Source: Campylobacter showae (GTDB lineage: Bacteria; Campylobacterota; Campylobacteria; Campylobacterales; Campylobacteraceae). Taken from it: 64,000 nucleotides of DNA. Positions 9,336 to 18,512 of this stretch are shown piece by piece. The notes beneath the pieces were generated by a model. That model was not told where the DNA came from. It ran no database searches and saw only the letters and a list, made by a program, of their open reading frames with translations. The translations under genes were made by a program, and so were the position numbers. Position 1 is the first letter of the stretch, and each line of letters opens with the position of its first letter. The DNA is taken from contig NZ_CP012544.1 in assembly GCF_004803815.1 (NCBI RefSeq), positions 1,178,001 through 1,242,000 of the forward strand, read 5' to 3'.

Positions 9336-9839
9336 TTACCGCTCTCCGAAGTCTTTGCCAAAATCATCTATCTGGTTTAAATCCATCGGTTTTAGCTGAT
9401 TTTTATTTCCTCTTAGTATATCCTCGACCTGCTCTTTTTGCGATCTTTTTGAGCCTGTAGTTTTGACGTTTTTTAGCGCTTCAAGTAGCTCTTCGATATT
9501 TGGTTCGCGCACGGTTTTTAGCGAGATGATGAGCACCTCGTCGATATCGACCGAGTGCTTTTTGGCAGTGTATTTAACCAGCGTGTCTTTAAATTTTTCC
9601 TTGCCCAGCGAGGTTAGCAGATCCTCGACGTAAAAGCTGCCGATAACGACGTTTAGCGCGTCAAGCACGTAGGCTTCGTTATCTACGACGTCGCGCCCCT
9701 CCAGACGCAGGCTCACGCTTACTTTTTTGATCGAGCTTTTGGCGTCTCTGGAGTACAGATCGGTTTCAAAGTTATCGATATTTAACGTCTCGGCAAAGGC
9801 CATAACCGCGGCAAAAGCCAGCGCAAAAATCTTTTTCAT
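9336..9839 (-). CDS. Periplasmic protein of unknown function (FliL-like fold suspected)
   Basis: A 167-residue exported protein with signal peptide MKKIFALAFAAVMAFAET. The mature part has a strand-rich region (KKVSVSLRLEGRDVVDNEAYVLDALNVVIGSFYVEDL) and then FKDTLVKYTAKKHSVDIDEVLIISLKTV, a layout like the periplasmic domain of FliL, but without its membrane helix. The tail is charged and probably disordered. Its ATG overlaps the stop of the helicase gene (9836-9839). The same pair occurs in C. jejuni (Cj0944c-Cj0945c), so the gene is conserved, but its role is not established. Confidence 0.75.
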   Translation of the reverse strand: MKKIFALAFAAVMAFAETLNIDNFETDLYSRDAKSSIKKVSVSLRLEGRDVVDNEAYVLDALNVVIGSFYVEDLLTSLGKEKFKDTLVKYTAKKHSVDIDEVLIISLKTVREPNIEELLEALKNVKTTGSKRSQKEQVEDILRGNKNQLKPMDLNQIDDFGKDFGER

Positions 9840-11158
9840 ACGTCTTCCTTAATGTTTTCAAATTTGTTTTCAAGATAGAATTTCTCGACATCTTCGTCTA
9901 TTTTAACGACGCTTTGCAAATACTCTCTAAACGGCCGACTTTTGCCGTAAAATATCCTCAGTTTTTTTGGATCAATCGCCCGCGAGAGCGCGACGTAGAG
10001 CTGTCCGTTGGCAAAGATATGATTTAGGTCGCACACTAAATTTTCGATACTCATGCCTTGGGATTTGTGGATCGTGATCGCGTAGGCTAGCTTTAGCGGA
10101 AACTGCGTCAAAGACGCCCTAGCGCGCTCCTCGAGATGTTCGCCCGCCATCACAAACTCGCTCATATCAAATCTCGCGCGCTCAACATCGACGATCTCGC
10201 CGTTAGCTTTTTGCACGATGACGCTTTTTATATCGTTGCCTTCTTTTAAAATTTGCATTATCTGCCCGCGCTCGCCGTTATAGTACTCGCCCCATTTATT
10301 TACGGTAAATATAACTTTCGCGCCGATTTTTATATTTAAAATTTCAGGCGCGTAGAGGTTTGCGATCCAGCGATCCAGCACGTTTTCATTTAAATTTTCA
10401 TCATAAATTTCTACTAGCGCCTCGGCTCTTTCAAGCGGCGCGGGTAGTTTAGAGAGCATCTTGTTATTTAGCTCGTCAGCTTCGTAGTTTCGCCCAAAAA
10501 GCACGCTAGTGCCGTCATCTACCTGCACGCTTGGCACGCGTAAATTTTCGATGTAGCCAAACACCTCTTCGCTAAGTCGCCCGACGCGAAGCATAGACAA
10601 TATATCGTAGAATTTCTTGTCTTTTGTCCGCTTTGAGACGACCAGTTCGATATTTTTAAACTCAAATTCATGCCACGAGCTAGAGTTAAAAGCATAGAGA
10701 AATTTAAATAGCGAGTTGCCGTCTTCGCCGTTTTTTCGCACGGGCGGCAGCTGATAAAAATCGCCTACGAGCATCACGCGCCCGACGAATCGCGAGCTCA
10801 TCAGGCGGTAATAAATCATATCCATGAGCCCCGCGCTGATCATCGAAATTTCGTCTATCACGATGAGATCGCAGACGTCTAGCATCTTTTTTAGTTCGCC
10901 AAGCTTTCCGCGCTGTTTGCGGTCGTAGCCGCGCAGCTCCTCGAGGTTTGAGCAAATACCGAATTTAAAAAAACTATGCACGCTCACTCCGCCGACGTTT
11001 ACCGCCGCGATGCCGGTACTGCCGAGTACGACGACATTTTTTAGCTCGCTTTTATAGTGCTTAATGACTGCTTGCGTGAGGTGGCTTTTGCCCACGCCGC
11101 CGCGCCCAGTGAGAAAAACGTTTGATCTTTCTAATATTTCTAAGAGCTGATTTAGCAC
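9836..11158 (-). CDS. PIF1/RecD-type superfamily 1 DNA helicase
   Basis: A 440-residue SF1B helicase. Motif I is GRGGVGKSH (residues 18-26), motif II IVIDEISM (about 100), motif III LVGDFYQLPP (about 131), and the C-terminal motif VI region is YAITIHKSQGMSIENL with VALSRA. PIF1-type enzymes unwind DNA 5' to 3' and resolve stalled forks or structured DNA; that role here is by family. It matches Cj0945c in position and is coupled to the following periplasmic-protein gene by a four-base overlap. It is divergent from the lipoprotein gene at 11209 with about 50 bases between them. Confidence 0.9.
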   Translation of the reverse strand: MLNQLLEILERSNVFLTGRGGVGKSHLTQAVIKHYKSELKNVVVLGSTGIAAVNVGGVSVHSFFKFGICSNLEELRGYDRKQRGKLGELKKMLDVCDLIVIDEISMISAGLMDMIYYRLMSSRFVGRVMLVGDFYQLPPVRKNGEDGNSLFKFLYAFNSSSWHEFEFKNIELVVSKRTKDKKFYDILSMLRVGRLSEEVFGYIENLRVPSVQVDDGTSVLFGRNYEADELNNKMLSKLPAPLERAEALVEIYDENLNENVLDRWIANLYAPEILNIKIGAKVIFTVNKWGEYYNGERGQIMQILKEGNDIKSVIVQKANGEIVDVERARFDMSEFVMAGEHLEERARASLTQFPLKLAYAITIHKSQGMSIENLVCDLNHIFANGQLYVALSRAIDPKKLRIFYGKSRPFREYLQSVVKIDEDVEKFYLENKFENIKEDV

Positions 11159-11208
11159 AAATTTCCCTAATTTTTTGTAAAATTATAGCTTATTTTTAAG
11201 GAGTGAGA

Positions 11209-13278
11209 TTGAAATTTTACAAATTTATATTTTCCGTAGCGACGGCGCTAGCGATGCTGGGCGGTTGCGCATCGCCAAAAGATGTGCCAAGCGCGGTAAA
11301 TTTACCGGATCAAGGCGCTAACGCCGCGCCCGCATACGATATGCCCGAGGAGAGCGCGGACGAAAATTTAGGCCACATCAGTTATCTAAAATTTGACGTC
11401 GATCAAAATGCGAATGCGCTGCCGATACTGCCTTTTGAAGCGCAAAGTAGCGGCGAAGCTCTGCTACAAAAACGCTTTAACTCGCTTGATCTAAAAGCAC
11501 CCTCAACCACTGCAAAAGACGCTTTTTGGGCGCTAGATTACTATAAAAACACATCAAAAAGGCAGTATTATTTCTCAAATATGCGCAAAATACCAAACGA
11601 ATGGTTTGAAAAAGTGCGCAAAAACGCAAGCGTAGAGAGCTTCGGCAAGGTTTCTTTGCCCGCAGTAACGACCGCAAATACTAGCCTACGAAATATACCG
11701 ACCGACGAGGCCGTGCTTTATAATCCCGTGCGCGCGGGCGAGGGGCTGCCGTTTGATTATGCCCAGCTATCTTTCATCTCTATCGGTTATCCGCTTTACG
11801 TTTCGCACTTTTCGGCCGACGGCGCGTGGGCGTTTGTGGGTAGCGACGCTGCATGGGCCTGGGTGAAATCGACCGAAATCAAAATTTTAAACGCAGACGC
11901 CGTGAGGGAGCTAAAAAATTCTAAATTTTTAAGCATAGTCAAAGACGAAGAGCCCGTCTACGACAAAAACGGCAACTTTTTATTTTACGGACGCATAGGG
12001 GCGATTTTGCCGTTTCAAAGCGAGGATCAGTTTAAATTTTACGGCAAAATCCAGACCCAAAGCGGGCTAAGAAACTACGAGGTCTCAAAGCAAAGCGCGA
12101 GCCGCTTTCCGCTTAAATTTAGCGACGAAAACGTAAGAACGCTGGCATCATCGTTGCTCGGGCAAAGCTACGGCTGGGGAGGATTTGGCGGTAAGCGCGA
12201 CTGCTCGCTATTTTTGCAGGATTTTCTAGGCAGCTTTGGCGTGTGGCTACCGCGAAACTCAAAGGCTCAAGGCCAAATCGGCAAGGTCGTAAGCCTGGCA
12301 AATCTAAGCGCGGAAGAAAAACTAAATGTCATCAAAACGCAGGCAGTGCCGTATAGAACGCTGTTTCACATGAACGGGCATATCATGCTTTATGCGGGTA
12401 TGCGCGGCGACGAACCGCTCGCTGTGCACGATGTCTGGGGCATCCGCACGAAAGATAACGGCAGAGCCATGATCGGCGGAGTGGCGATCACGACGCTAAA
12501 AATCGGCTCGGACGTTTCCGATATCGATCCAAAACGTTTGCTGGTTTCGCGGATAAACTCCATGAATACCTTTGAAGTGGCCAGCGGCGAGGAGGCGTCG
12601 CGCGTGAAAAAATCAGCGATCGAAAAAGCTTACGGCGTGAAAATAGTGGGCAACGAGGTGATTTTCGCTGACGGCAGTAAGGTTATATTTGACGACGGTG
12701 AGGTAAAAGACACGGCGCATCTGCTAAATCTTGCCGACGTCGAGGATACTTTTGCGCAGCCTTATCCGCTCTTTAAGCCTTTGGCGCTACCTAACAATGA
12801 CGCGGGCAGATACCGAAACTACGAGCTTTTGGACAAAATTTATGGCGCAAGCGAGGCGGAAGTGAAGGCAAATTTAACCGATGTCGTTTGGCTAAAAAAT
12901 CACGGCGGCAAAACGCTTAAATTTAACTCCAAAAACGGTGCGGCAGCTGCTCTGCAAGCTGTTTCAAACGAGCTTGACGCGCTGGTCGTGCAAAAACCGG
13001 AGCTGCTAAAATTTCTCGATAACCCGTCTGGCACCTTTAACTGGCGAGTGATCGAAGGTACAAAGCGCAAGAGCTCCCACTCCTACGGCATCGCGATCGA
13101 TATAAATACCGACAAGAGCGACTACTGGCGCTGGAGTAAAGACGGCCGCTACAGCAATCAAATCCCCGAGGAGATCGTGCGCGTCTTTGAAAAGCACGGC
13201 TTCATCTGGGGTGGGCGCTGGGTTAGCTTTGACACGATGCACTTCGAGTATAGACCGGAATTTGGGCATCTAAGATAA
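11209..13278 (+). CDS. Cell-wall lipoprotein with SH3, NlpC/P60 and peptidase M15 domains
   Basis: The TTG at 11209 is the likely start, because AAGGAG ends five bases before it and overlaps the upstream GTG. The 689-residue product begins with a lipoprotein signal (lipobox LGGC). Next come SH3-like segments (about 150-300) and an NlpC/P60 papain-like domain with Cys in YGWGGFGGKRDCSLF (about 331) and His in MNGHIMLYAG (about 390). The C-terminus has the VanY/peptidase M15 pattern: HSYGIAIDIN (His and Asp metal ligands, about 623) and DTMHFEY (last His ligand, about 679). It should cut peptidoglycan stems with two distinct active sites. The position matches Cj0946. Confidence 0.85.
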   Translation: MKFYKFIFSVATALAMLGGCASPKDVPSAVNLPDQGANAAPAYDMPEESADENLGHISYLKFDVDQNANALPILPFEAQSSGEALLQKRFNSLDLKAPSTTAKDAFWALDYYKNTSKRQYYFSNMRKIPNEWFEKVRKNASVESFGKVSLPAVTTANTSLRNIPTDEAVLYNPVRAGEGLPFDYAQLSFISIGYPLYVSHFSADGAWAFVGSDAAWAWVKSTEIKILNADAVRELKNSKFLSIVKDEEPVYDKNGNFLFYGRIGAILPFQSEDQFKFYGKIQTQSGLRNYEVSKQSASRFPLKFSDENVRTLASSLLGQSYGWGGFGGKRDCSLFLQDFLGSFGVWLPRNSKAQGQIGKVVSLANLSAEEKLNVIKTQAVPYRTLFHMNGHIMLYAGMRGDEPLAVHDVWGIRTKDNGRAMIGGVAITTLKIGSDVSDIDPKRLLVSRINSMNTFEVASGEEASRVKKSAIEKAYGVKIVGNEVIFADGSKVIFDDGEVKDTAHLLNLADVEDTFAQPYPLFKPLALPNNDAGRYRNYELLDKIYGASEAEVKANLTDVVWLKNHGGKTLKFNSKNGAAAALQAVSNELDALVVQKPELLKFLDNPSGTFNWRVIEGTKRKSSHSYGIAIDINTDKSDYWRWSKDGRYSNQIPEEIVRVFEKHGFIWGGRWVSFDTMHFEYRPEFGHLR

Positions 13279-13294
13279 ATTTGATGCGGTTTTG

Positions 13295-13331
13295 ACGATA
13301 AATTTGGTCAAATTCGGCTTGAATTTATCGT
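13295..13331 (+). terminator. Terminator after the NlpC/P60-M15 gene
   Basis: ACGATAAATT (13295-13304) and AATTTATCGT (13322-13331) form a ten-base-pair perfect stem, followed by TATTTTTTGG. It lies 17 bases beyond the stop. Confidence 0.7.
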
Positions 13332-14092
13332 TATTTTTTGGCTGGTAGAGAGGCGTCGCAGACCGTAAATTTAAGCTACAATCAAGAAGGCGCGAATAAA
13401 TTTTGCTTTGCCGCTTTTTGGCGTAAAATTTAAGGCAGACGACATGAAAAATCTATCACCTCTGTGGCAAATTTGAGCTAAACCGGACTTAAATTTGCCG
13501 TCAAGTTCGGCTAAATTTTTAGTAAAAGCTGGATTAAATTTGGCGGTTTGATTTCGGTAAGCATGGCATTTCTGCGTTTCCGTGTTTTTGATATTTGGCA
13601 AAAATTTGCAAGCGATTGCGAGAGGCTCGCCACCCTTTTTGCGGTTTGTTAAATTTAGCTTTGGTATGGGCTGGGCGGTTAAATTTGACGCCGAAACGAC
13701 GCGGTATTGGTTTAGCCTACGTTTTATAGTTCGTAAATTTTGCGCAAGCCAGACGGACGACGATAAAATTTGACCTGCCGTTTTTTAAATTTAGGGCGGC
13801 GATTTGCCGTTTTGCCGTCGTCGATATTTTTACCGTTTTTACAAATTTTACGCCGCTTGCAAATTTGCTTCCATTCTTGTCGTTTGTTTTATGGCTACGT
13901 TTTGCTTGCCAAATTTGGCTACGATTTGATTATACCAAGCCTAAAGGCTCCGAAAATCTTACCGAAAAATTTAGATAAAATTTCAAGCGGCAAATTTTCC
14001 AAAGTCGCGCTAGAAATTTTGTATATTCAAATTTATAAGGATATTTGCGCCGCTCGCCATCAGCCTGATTCTAGCTGCTTAATTTTCCAGCC
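13332..14092. other. Long intergenic region without a supported gene
   Basis: About 760 bases rich in AAATTT and GCCG words. Several open frames exist (for example 13770-14240 on the plus strand), but they lack ribosome sites, mix odd residues and reflect the repeated words. I see no recognisable protein, tRNA or clear terminator here. Confidence 0.5.
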
Positions 14093-14416
14093 TTATATTA
14101 CTGCGATCTTGATGCTTTTACTTATAAACGCCTCTTGCAGCTCGCTCTCAAACATCCGCTTGATCTCGCTTCCAAGCACACAGTTACCCTTTCGCCAGGG
14201 GCGGCAGATCACGTTGCCTTCTTTGCCTGCGCTTAGGTAGACGCAGTTAAAATAGATCTTGTCCAAAGCGTTGTCCGATATAAGGTAAACAAGCCCGTTT
14301 TCGGGGATAAAATTTCCCTCCTCTAGCCCGCGCGCCGTGGACATTATTTTTATCGCCGCTCCAGCATAAAATTTCGCACTGTCCGCTATATCTTTAATGT
14401 TTATCCAATTGGCCAT
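14093..14416 (-). CDS. Hypothetical protein
   Basis: A 107-residue soluble protein beginning MANWINIKDIADSAKFYAG. Its start lies one base after the stop of the DUF523 gene, and AGAAGAAG precedes the ATG, so it is cotranscribed and probably coupled. It contains CRPWRKGNCVLGSEIKRMF, a Cys pair in a basic context, and an alternating strand segment (LVYLISDNALDKIYFNCVYL). No family is recognised; no signal peptide or membrane helix is seen. Confidence 0.6.
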   Translation of the reverse strand: MANWINIKDIADSAKFYAGAAIKIMSTARGLEEGNFIPENGLVYLISDNALDKIYFNCVYLSAGKEGNVICRPWRKGNCVLGSEIKRMFESELQEAFISKSIKIAVI

Positions 14417-14417
14417 T

Positions 14418-14891
14418 TTACGCTTCTTCTTCTAAATTTAGCTTCGCAAGCGCGCTTTCGCCAACTACCCGAACGCCAAGTTTTTTTAGCGCCGCAGCGG
14501 TTAGGCCGTCACCGCTAACGAGCCGTCCGGTAAAGCTTCCGTCATAAATTTCGCCGCTTCCGCAGCTTGGGCTTCGCTCTTTTAAAACCGCGATTTCGCA
14601 GTCGTTTTTACGGGCGATATCGGCGCAAATTTGAGCGCCTAAAATAAACTCATCCGTCACGTCGCAACCGCTAAATTTAGTTATTACTCGCCCATTTGCG
14701 CAAATTTCGGCAGGCTCACGCGGAGTCGTTAGCCCGCCCATGCACTCCGGACAAACGGCGATGAGCTCGTAAATTTGATCTAGTTTATCGAGCGCGTCCG
14801 CAGGGATAGCATCTGCGTTATTGCTGCCGTTATATTTGCAATTTTCGCCGAGCAAACAGGCGCTGATTAAAATTTTGGGTTTATTTTTCAT
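14418..14891 (-). CDS. DUF523 (YbbK-type) protein
   Basis: A 157-residue protein of the DUF523 family. It has the family's conserved cysteines: SACLLGENCKYNG at the N-terminus, AVCPECMGGLTTPREP in the middle and KERSPSCGSGEIYDG towards the end. Such proteins probably bind a metal or Fe-S centre, but no reaction is established. The ATG at 14891 is preferred over TTG at 14903 because GGAAC lies seven bases before it. A 107-residue unknown protein follows directly. Confidence 0.85.
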   Translation of the reverse strand: MKNKPKILISACLLGENCKYNGSNNADAIPADALDKLDQIYELIAVCPECMGGLTTPREPAEICANGRVITKFSGCDVTDEFILGAQICADIARKNDCEIAVLKERSPSCGSGEIYDGSFTGRLVSGDGLTAAALKKLGVRVVGESALAKLNLEEEA

Positions 14892-15053
14892 CGTTAGTTC
14901 CAAATTTGATAGTCCGGCAATCGTTATTTCGGCTTAAATCTACTAACGCTTCGGACGGCAAATTTAAAACGTTCGTCAAATTTGCCGTCAAATTTAGCCG
15001 AATTTAAGCCACCTCACGCAAAATACAAGGCAGGCTTAATCGCCAAATTTAGC

Positions 15054-15908
15054 CTAAAGTCCAGCCTCTTTTTTGATCTTATCTATATACATCTGCCTTA
15101 GCATAAGCACGTATTTGCCGACTTTACCGCCGCTTATCGGCTTGCCGTCGGCCTTGACGACGGGCAGTATCGGTAGCGTCGCAGCCGAGATAAACACCTC
15201 GTCGGCATCGTAAACGTCTTGCATCGTAAACGGTCGCTGCCTGATCTCAAGCCCCGCCTTTTCGGCAAAACCTAAAATCACCTTGCGACGGATGCCCGGC
15301 AAAATCTCATTTGAAAGCGGCTTAGTTATCAGGACGTTATCTTTTATGATAAAAGCAGATGAGCTAGTCGCCTCGGTTACAAAGCCGTTTTCGACCATAA
15401 AGCCCTCGTAGGCGCCGGCTTTTACGGCCTGTTCTTTGGCGTAGCACTGCGCCAAAAGCGAGATGGACTTGATATCGCGGCGCTTCCAGCGGATATCCTC
15501 GACGCTAACGACCTCGATACCGGTCGCCGCGTCAGGGTTTGCGACGATATCTTTTTCATAACAAAAGACGAAACAAGTCGGCTTTAAGCCTTTTATAAAT
15601 TTAAAATCCCTGTCGGCGACGCCGCGGGTGATCTGCATATAAACACCACCTTCTTTTAGGTTATTTCGCCAGACTACTTCCTCTAAAACTCCCTGAAAAT
15701 CGCTCTTTGAAAGCGGCAAGCCCAGCTCGATCGCAGCCAGGCTCCTCTCAAATCTCTCCCAAAAATCCTCTCTATCCACGAGCCGTCCGTTTAGCACCGG
15801 CACGACCTCGTATATGCCGTCGCCAAAGATAAATCCGCGGTCAAATGCACTAACTTTAGCCGCCGCCGCGTCTATAAATTCGCCGTTTAGATATACTATT
15901 CCGTTCAT
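15054..15908 (-). CDS. dat: D-amino-acid transaminase (class IV aminotransferase)
   Basis: A 284-residue PLP enzyme of fold type IV. The N-terminal pattern (YLNGEFIDAAAAKVSAFDRGFIFGDGIYE), the catalytic lysine in RRDIKSISLL (K147) and EGFMVENGFVTEATSSSAF fit D-alanine transaminase better than branched-chain transaminase. It would interconvert D-alanine and D-glutamate and supply D-amino acids for peptidoglycan. The start has AGGAG five bases upstream. It is apparently monocistronic, with 145 bases before the next minus-strand gene. Aminodeoxychorismate lyase is an alternative within the fold but fits the motifs less well. Confidence 0.8.
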   Translation of the reverse strand: MNGIVYLNGEFIDAAAAKVSAFDRGFIFGDGIYEVVPVLNGRLVDREDFWERFERSLAAIELGLPLSKSDFQGVLEEVVWRNNLKEGGVYMQITRGVADRDFKFIKGLKPTCFVFCYEKDIVANPDAATGIEVVSVEDIRWKRRDIKSISLLAQCYAKEQAVKAGAYEGFMVENGFVTEATSSSAFIIKDNVLITKPLSNEILPGIRRKVILGFAEKAGLEIRQRPFTMQDVYDADEVFISAATLPILPVVKADGKPISGGKVGKYVLMLRQMYIDKIKKEAGL

Positions 15909-16002
15909 TTTTTCTCCTTAAAATTTAAGTAATTTTAGCTCAAATACTCTTAAAAAGCGTTGCCTTAAGTCCAAATTTTAGTTTGGATTACGAAGTTTTT
16001 GA

Positions 16003-16008
16003 TATAAT
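16003..16008 (+). promoter_or_regulatory. -10 element (TATAAT) for the 16038 gene
   Basis: GATATAATTGGG contains a perfect TATAAT 29 bases before the chosen ATG at 16038. The T-rich run GTTTTTGA just upstream fits Campylobacter sigma-70 promoters, which use T-rich tracts rather than a strict -35. Confidence 0.5.
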
Positions 16009-16037
16009 TGGGGCTAAATTTAAGGATAATCAGAAAA

Positions 16038-16547
16038 ATGAAAAATAACGCGTTAAAAAATTTGATCCTAGAAAATATCTTCGTTATCTCGAAGCAACCC
16101 GTGCTGTTTCGCGATCTGCTCGAGGCGAACTGCCTTTTTAACGAAGGCATGTTGATTGATCCTGCCAAGCTAAATTTTAAATTTCGCTACGCAAGAACTT
16201 ACCTTGTTTACGGGCTTTTGTGCTTCGTCGTATTTTTTATTTTGCTGATTTTGACGCATCATATTTTTACCAAGCTTGATTTTCACCTCTCGATCGTTAG
16301 CGCAGTGTTGGGCACTTCAGCTGTTTTTATCGGTTTTGATATGTTTAAAATTTGGGCGAGAAAAGCCGTGAGCAAGGAGCTCATAAAAAAGGCCTGGAGC
16401 GTGCATTTTCCGTATTTTAGCTACGAAAAATACTCCACGAAAGTCGAGATGATCTACAACGAAGCGGTAAAAAACGAAATCCCGCGCAAGGATTTGGAGC
16501 AGTACGTCCTAGAGCGCTTAGTCGCGCAGTCTGAGGCCGGGATTTAG
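16038..16547 (+). CDS. Small membrane protein of unknown function
   Basis: A 169-residue protein starting MKNNALKNLILENIFVIS. Two membrane helices lie at about 49-70 (VYGLLCFVVFFILLILTHHI) and 78-98 (SIVSAVLGTSAVFIGFDMF), followed by a soluble basic C-terminus. The upstream candidate start at 16008 is rejected because it lies on the TATAAT element. The gene ends base-to-base against the convergent ftsL-like gene. Position corresponds to Cj0691 beside the division cluster. Function unknown. Confidence 0.7.
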   Translation: MKNNALKNLILENIFVISKQPVLFRDLLEANCLFNEGMLIDPAKLNFKFRYARTYLVYGLLCFVVFFILLILTHHIFTKLDFHLSIVSAVLGTSAVFIGFDMFKIWARKAVSKELIKKAWSVHFPYFSYEKYSTKVEMIYNEAVKNEIPRKDLEQYVLERLVAQSEAGI

Positions 16548-16829
16548 CTACTGCAGGGTGAGCGGGTCTAAAATTTGATTTTTGTATTTCATTCTTTCAA
16601 GCTTTAGGCGAAGCTCTCTATTTTCTTCCAATAAGACGTCGCGTTTGCTGCTTAGATCGCCGATTTCGCGACTGATGTAATAAATTTGATTCGTGATGTA
16701 AATTTTAGGCAAAAACAAAGCAAGCGCGATAAAAAGCCCCAGATACGCCGTCGCTAACGTTTTGTAGTCTAAATTTCGCTCCTTTTTCTGCTCGCCGCTA
16801 AACTCTAAAACCTCGTTTTTATCTTGCAT
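16548..16829 (-). CDS. FtsL-like division protein
   Basis: A 93-residue bitopic membrane protein with a short cytoplasmic charged segment, one helix at about 27-47 (TAYLGLFIALALFLPKIYI) and a periplasmic coiled coil (ISREIGDLSSKRDVLLEENRELRLKLERMKY). This layout, and its place right after rsmH with an 11-base overlap, are those of FtsL, which helps recruit FtsW/FtsI at the septum. Sequence conservation in FtsL is weak, so the name rests on topology and context. It corresponds to Cj0692c. Confidence 0.7.
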   Translation of the reverse strand: MQDKNEVLEFSGEQKKERNLDYKTLATAYLGLFIALALFLPKIYITNQIYYISREIGDLSSKRDVLLEENRELRLKLERMKYKNQILDPLTLQ

Positions 16830-17751
16830 TTTTACCTCTTGAAATTTTAAAAATCCTCATTTTAGCGCAGCTTGAACGCGGATTTGCCTTGATCTCGGCA
16901 GCGCTTGGCGTTATTGCCTTTTTACTGACTATTTTACCTAGCGCATTATCTCCTCCGCACGTGCATCTAAGGGCTTGCGGCGGACAAATGCAGCTTTGCG
17001 CCCACTGCCTAAATTTATTTTTTACGATACGATCTTCTAGCGAATGAAAGCTGATTATCGCCACGATACACTCGTCGATCTGCGAATCCTCAATGCTTTG
17101 TAGCAAATTTTGCAGTTCACCTAGCTCGTTGTTGACTTCTATTCTGATCGCTTGAAAAGCTAACGTCGCCGCGCTAACGCTGCGCCCGTTTACGCCCTTT
17201 AGCCCGATTATTTGCGCGAGACGTTCGGCGCTTTTTATCTCGCCGCTTTGCCTGGCTTCTATGATTTTGGCGGCAAATTTGGCAGGACTAGGTAGCTCGC
17301 CGTAATCGGCAAAGATACGCTCCAGCTCTTTTGCGCTATAAAAATTTACAATGTCGTAAGCTGAAAATTTAGCCTGCGCATCCATCCGCATATCTAAATT
17401 TTCGCTCTTTAGTCCAAAGCCGCGCTCGTTTTTATCGAGCTGCAACGACGAAACGCCGATGTCGGCTAGGATACCGCGGATTTGAGATTGTTCTACTTTG
17501 CCCAAAATTTCTGAAAATTTGCTCTTAAAAATTTGCGCTCTTTGGCCAAATTTTTTAAGTCTTTCGGAGCTAAATTTGATTGCTTCTTCATCTTGATCGC
17601 AGGCTATCAAATTTACGTTTTGATTTTGCTCTAAAATCGCGCTAGAATGCCCGCCGTATCCGAGCGTACAATCGACAATCACGCCGCTTTTTATATCCTC
17701 AAAAGCTTGCAAAACTTCATTAAGTAGCACGGGAACGTGTGGGGAGTTCAA
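16819..17751 (-). CDS. rsmH: 16S rRNA (cytosine-1402-N4)-methyltransferase RsmH
   Basis: A 310-residue SAM-dependent methyltransferase (MraW). The N-terminus HVPVLLNEVLQAF, the SAM motif VDCTLGYGGHSSAIL (about 25-39), ILADIGVSSLQLDKNERGF and the late motif ISFHSLEDRIVKNKF are all diagnostic. It methylates N4 of C1402 in 16S rRNA. It is upstream of the FtsL-like gene in an overlapping pair, the usual mraW-ftsL arrangement, and divergent from the class II aldolase gene. Confidence 0.97.
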   Translation of the reverse strand: MNSPHVPVLLNEVLQAFEDIKSGVIVDCTLGYGGHSSAILEQNQNVNLIACDQDEEAIKFSSERLKKFGQRAQIFKSKFSEILGKVEQSQIRGILADIGVSSLQLDKNERGFGLKSENLDMRMDAQAKFSAYDIVNFYSAKELERIFADYGELPSPAKFAAKIIEARQSGEIKSAERLAQIIGLKGVNGRSVSAATLAFQAIRIEVNNELGELQNLLQSIEDSQIDECIVAIISFHSLEDRIVKNKFRQWAQSCICPPQALRCTCGGDNALGKIVSKKAITPSAAEIKANPRSSCAKMRIFKISRGKNAR

Positions 17752-17772
17752 ATTTAGCCTTTATTTTTTGTG

Positions 17773-17778
17773 TATAAT
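17773..17778 (+). promoter_or_regulatory. -10 element (TATAAT) for the 17806 gene
   Basis: TGTATAATA has an extended -10 (TG then TATAAT) about 28 bases before the ATG at 17806, with a T-run upstream (TTATTTTTTG). Confidence 0.55.
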
Positions 17779-17805
17779 AACAAAAAAAGTTTATAAAAGG
17801 TTAAA

Positions 17806-18393
17806 ATGGACTTAAAATACTGCGCAAGCGAGATCAGCAACATCGCTCTTTCGATGTTTAGAAAAAACTTTTTCGGCGTCTTTCACGGCTCTATTTCAGC
17901 TAGAATTCAGCACGACTCTTTTTTGATAAATAAAAGAACGACGATTTTCGACAATCTTAAAGAAGAAGATCTCATAATGCTAAACTCAAAAAGGGATTAT
18001 CGCTGGAACGATGCGAGCATAGACGCGGACATCCACCTAAATATATACAAAAATATAAACGAAGCCAAATATATCTGTTATGCCATGCCACCTTATCTAA
18101 CAGCTTATACTTTGGGGCATTCTTTTATCCGTCCGAGGGATTATTTTGGTTATATCAAACACCACGAGATCCCGATCTATGATCCAAAACAGTTTGACGA
18201 TTGGTATGAGCGCGCGGATACGGAAATTTATCGCTATATGTTAGAGAATAAAACTAACATAATGGTCATCAAAGGATACGGAGTATACGTGCATAGCAGG
18301 ACTCCGTATCAGCTGGCAAAAGACGTCGCGATCCTTGAAAATACGTGCAAATTGCTAAGCGTAGCTCGCCTTTACGAATCTGAACGAAACTAA
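17806..18393 (+). CDS. Class II aldolase/adducin-domain protein
   Basis: A 195-residue protein with the class II aldolase fold: GVFHGSISARI near the N-terminus, a hinge region, IHLNIYKNINEAKYICYAMPPYLTAYT, and the C-terminal segment MVIKGYGVYVHSRTPYQLAKDVAILENTCKLL. Family enzymes are zinc-dependent sugar-phosphate aldolases or epimerases. The usual zinc histidines are only partly evident, so its activity is uncertain. It is transcribed in the same direction as ppiD-ftsA-ftsZ, 120 bases downstream, but the link is only positional. Confidence 0.75.
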   Translation: MDLKYCASEISNIALSMFRKNFFGVFHGSISARIQHDSFLINKRTTIFDNLKEEDLIMLNSKRDYRWNDASIDADIHLNIYKNINEAKYICYAMPPYLTAYTLGHSFIRPRDYFGYIKHHEIPIYDPKQFDDWYERADTEIYRYMLENKTNIMVIKGYGVYVHSRTPYQLAKDVAILENTCKLLSVARLYESERN

Positions 18394-18512
18394 CGTCTTT
18401 AAAAATGTTAATTTTTTTGAAATTTTATCGATAAAAAGCGCGTTTTTAAGGTGATATTTACGATATTTCAGTAAAATAATGCATAAAATTTTTATAAATT
18501 TGAAGGAATTAG

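Noticed and set aside
13770-14240. 156-codon open frame on the plus strand
   Set aside because: No ribosome site; composition (many Phe, Leu, Arg, Ser) is what AAATTT-rich DNA gives by chance; it runs into the minus-strand gene at 14093-14416.
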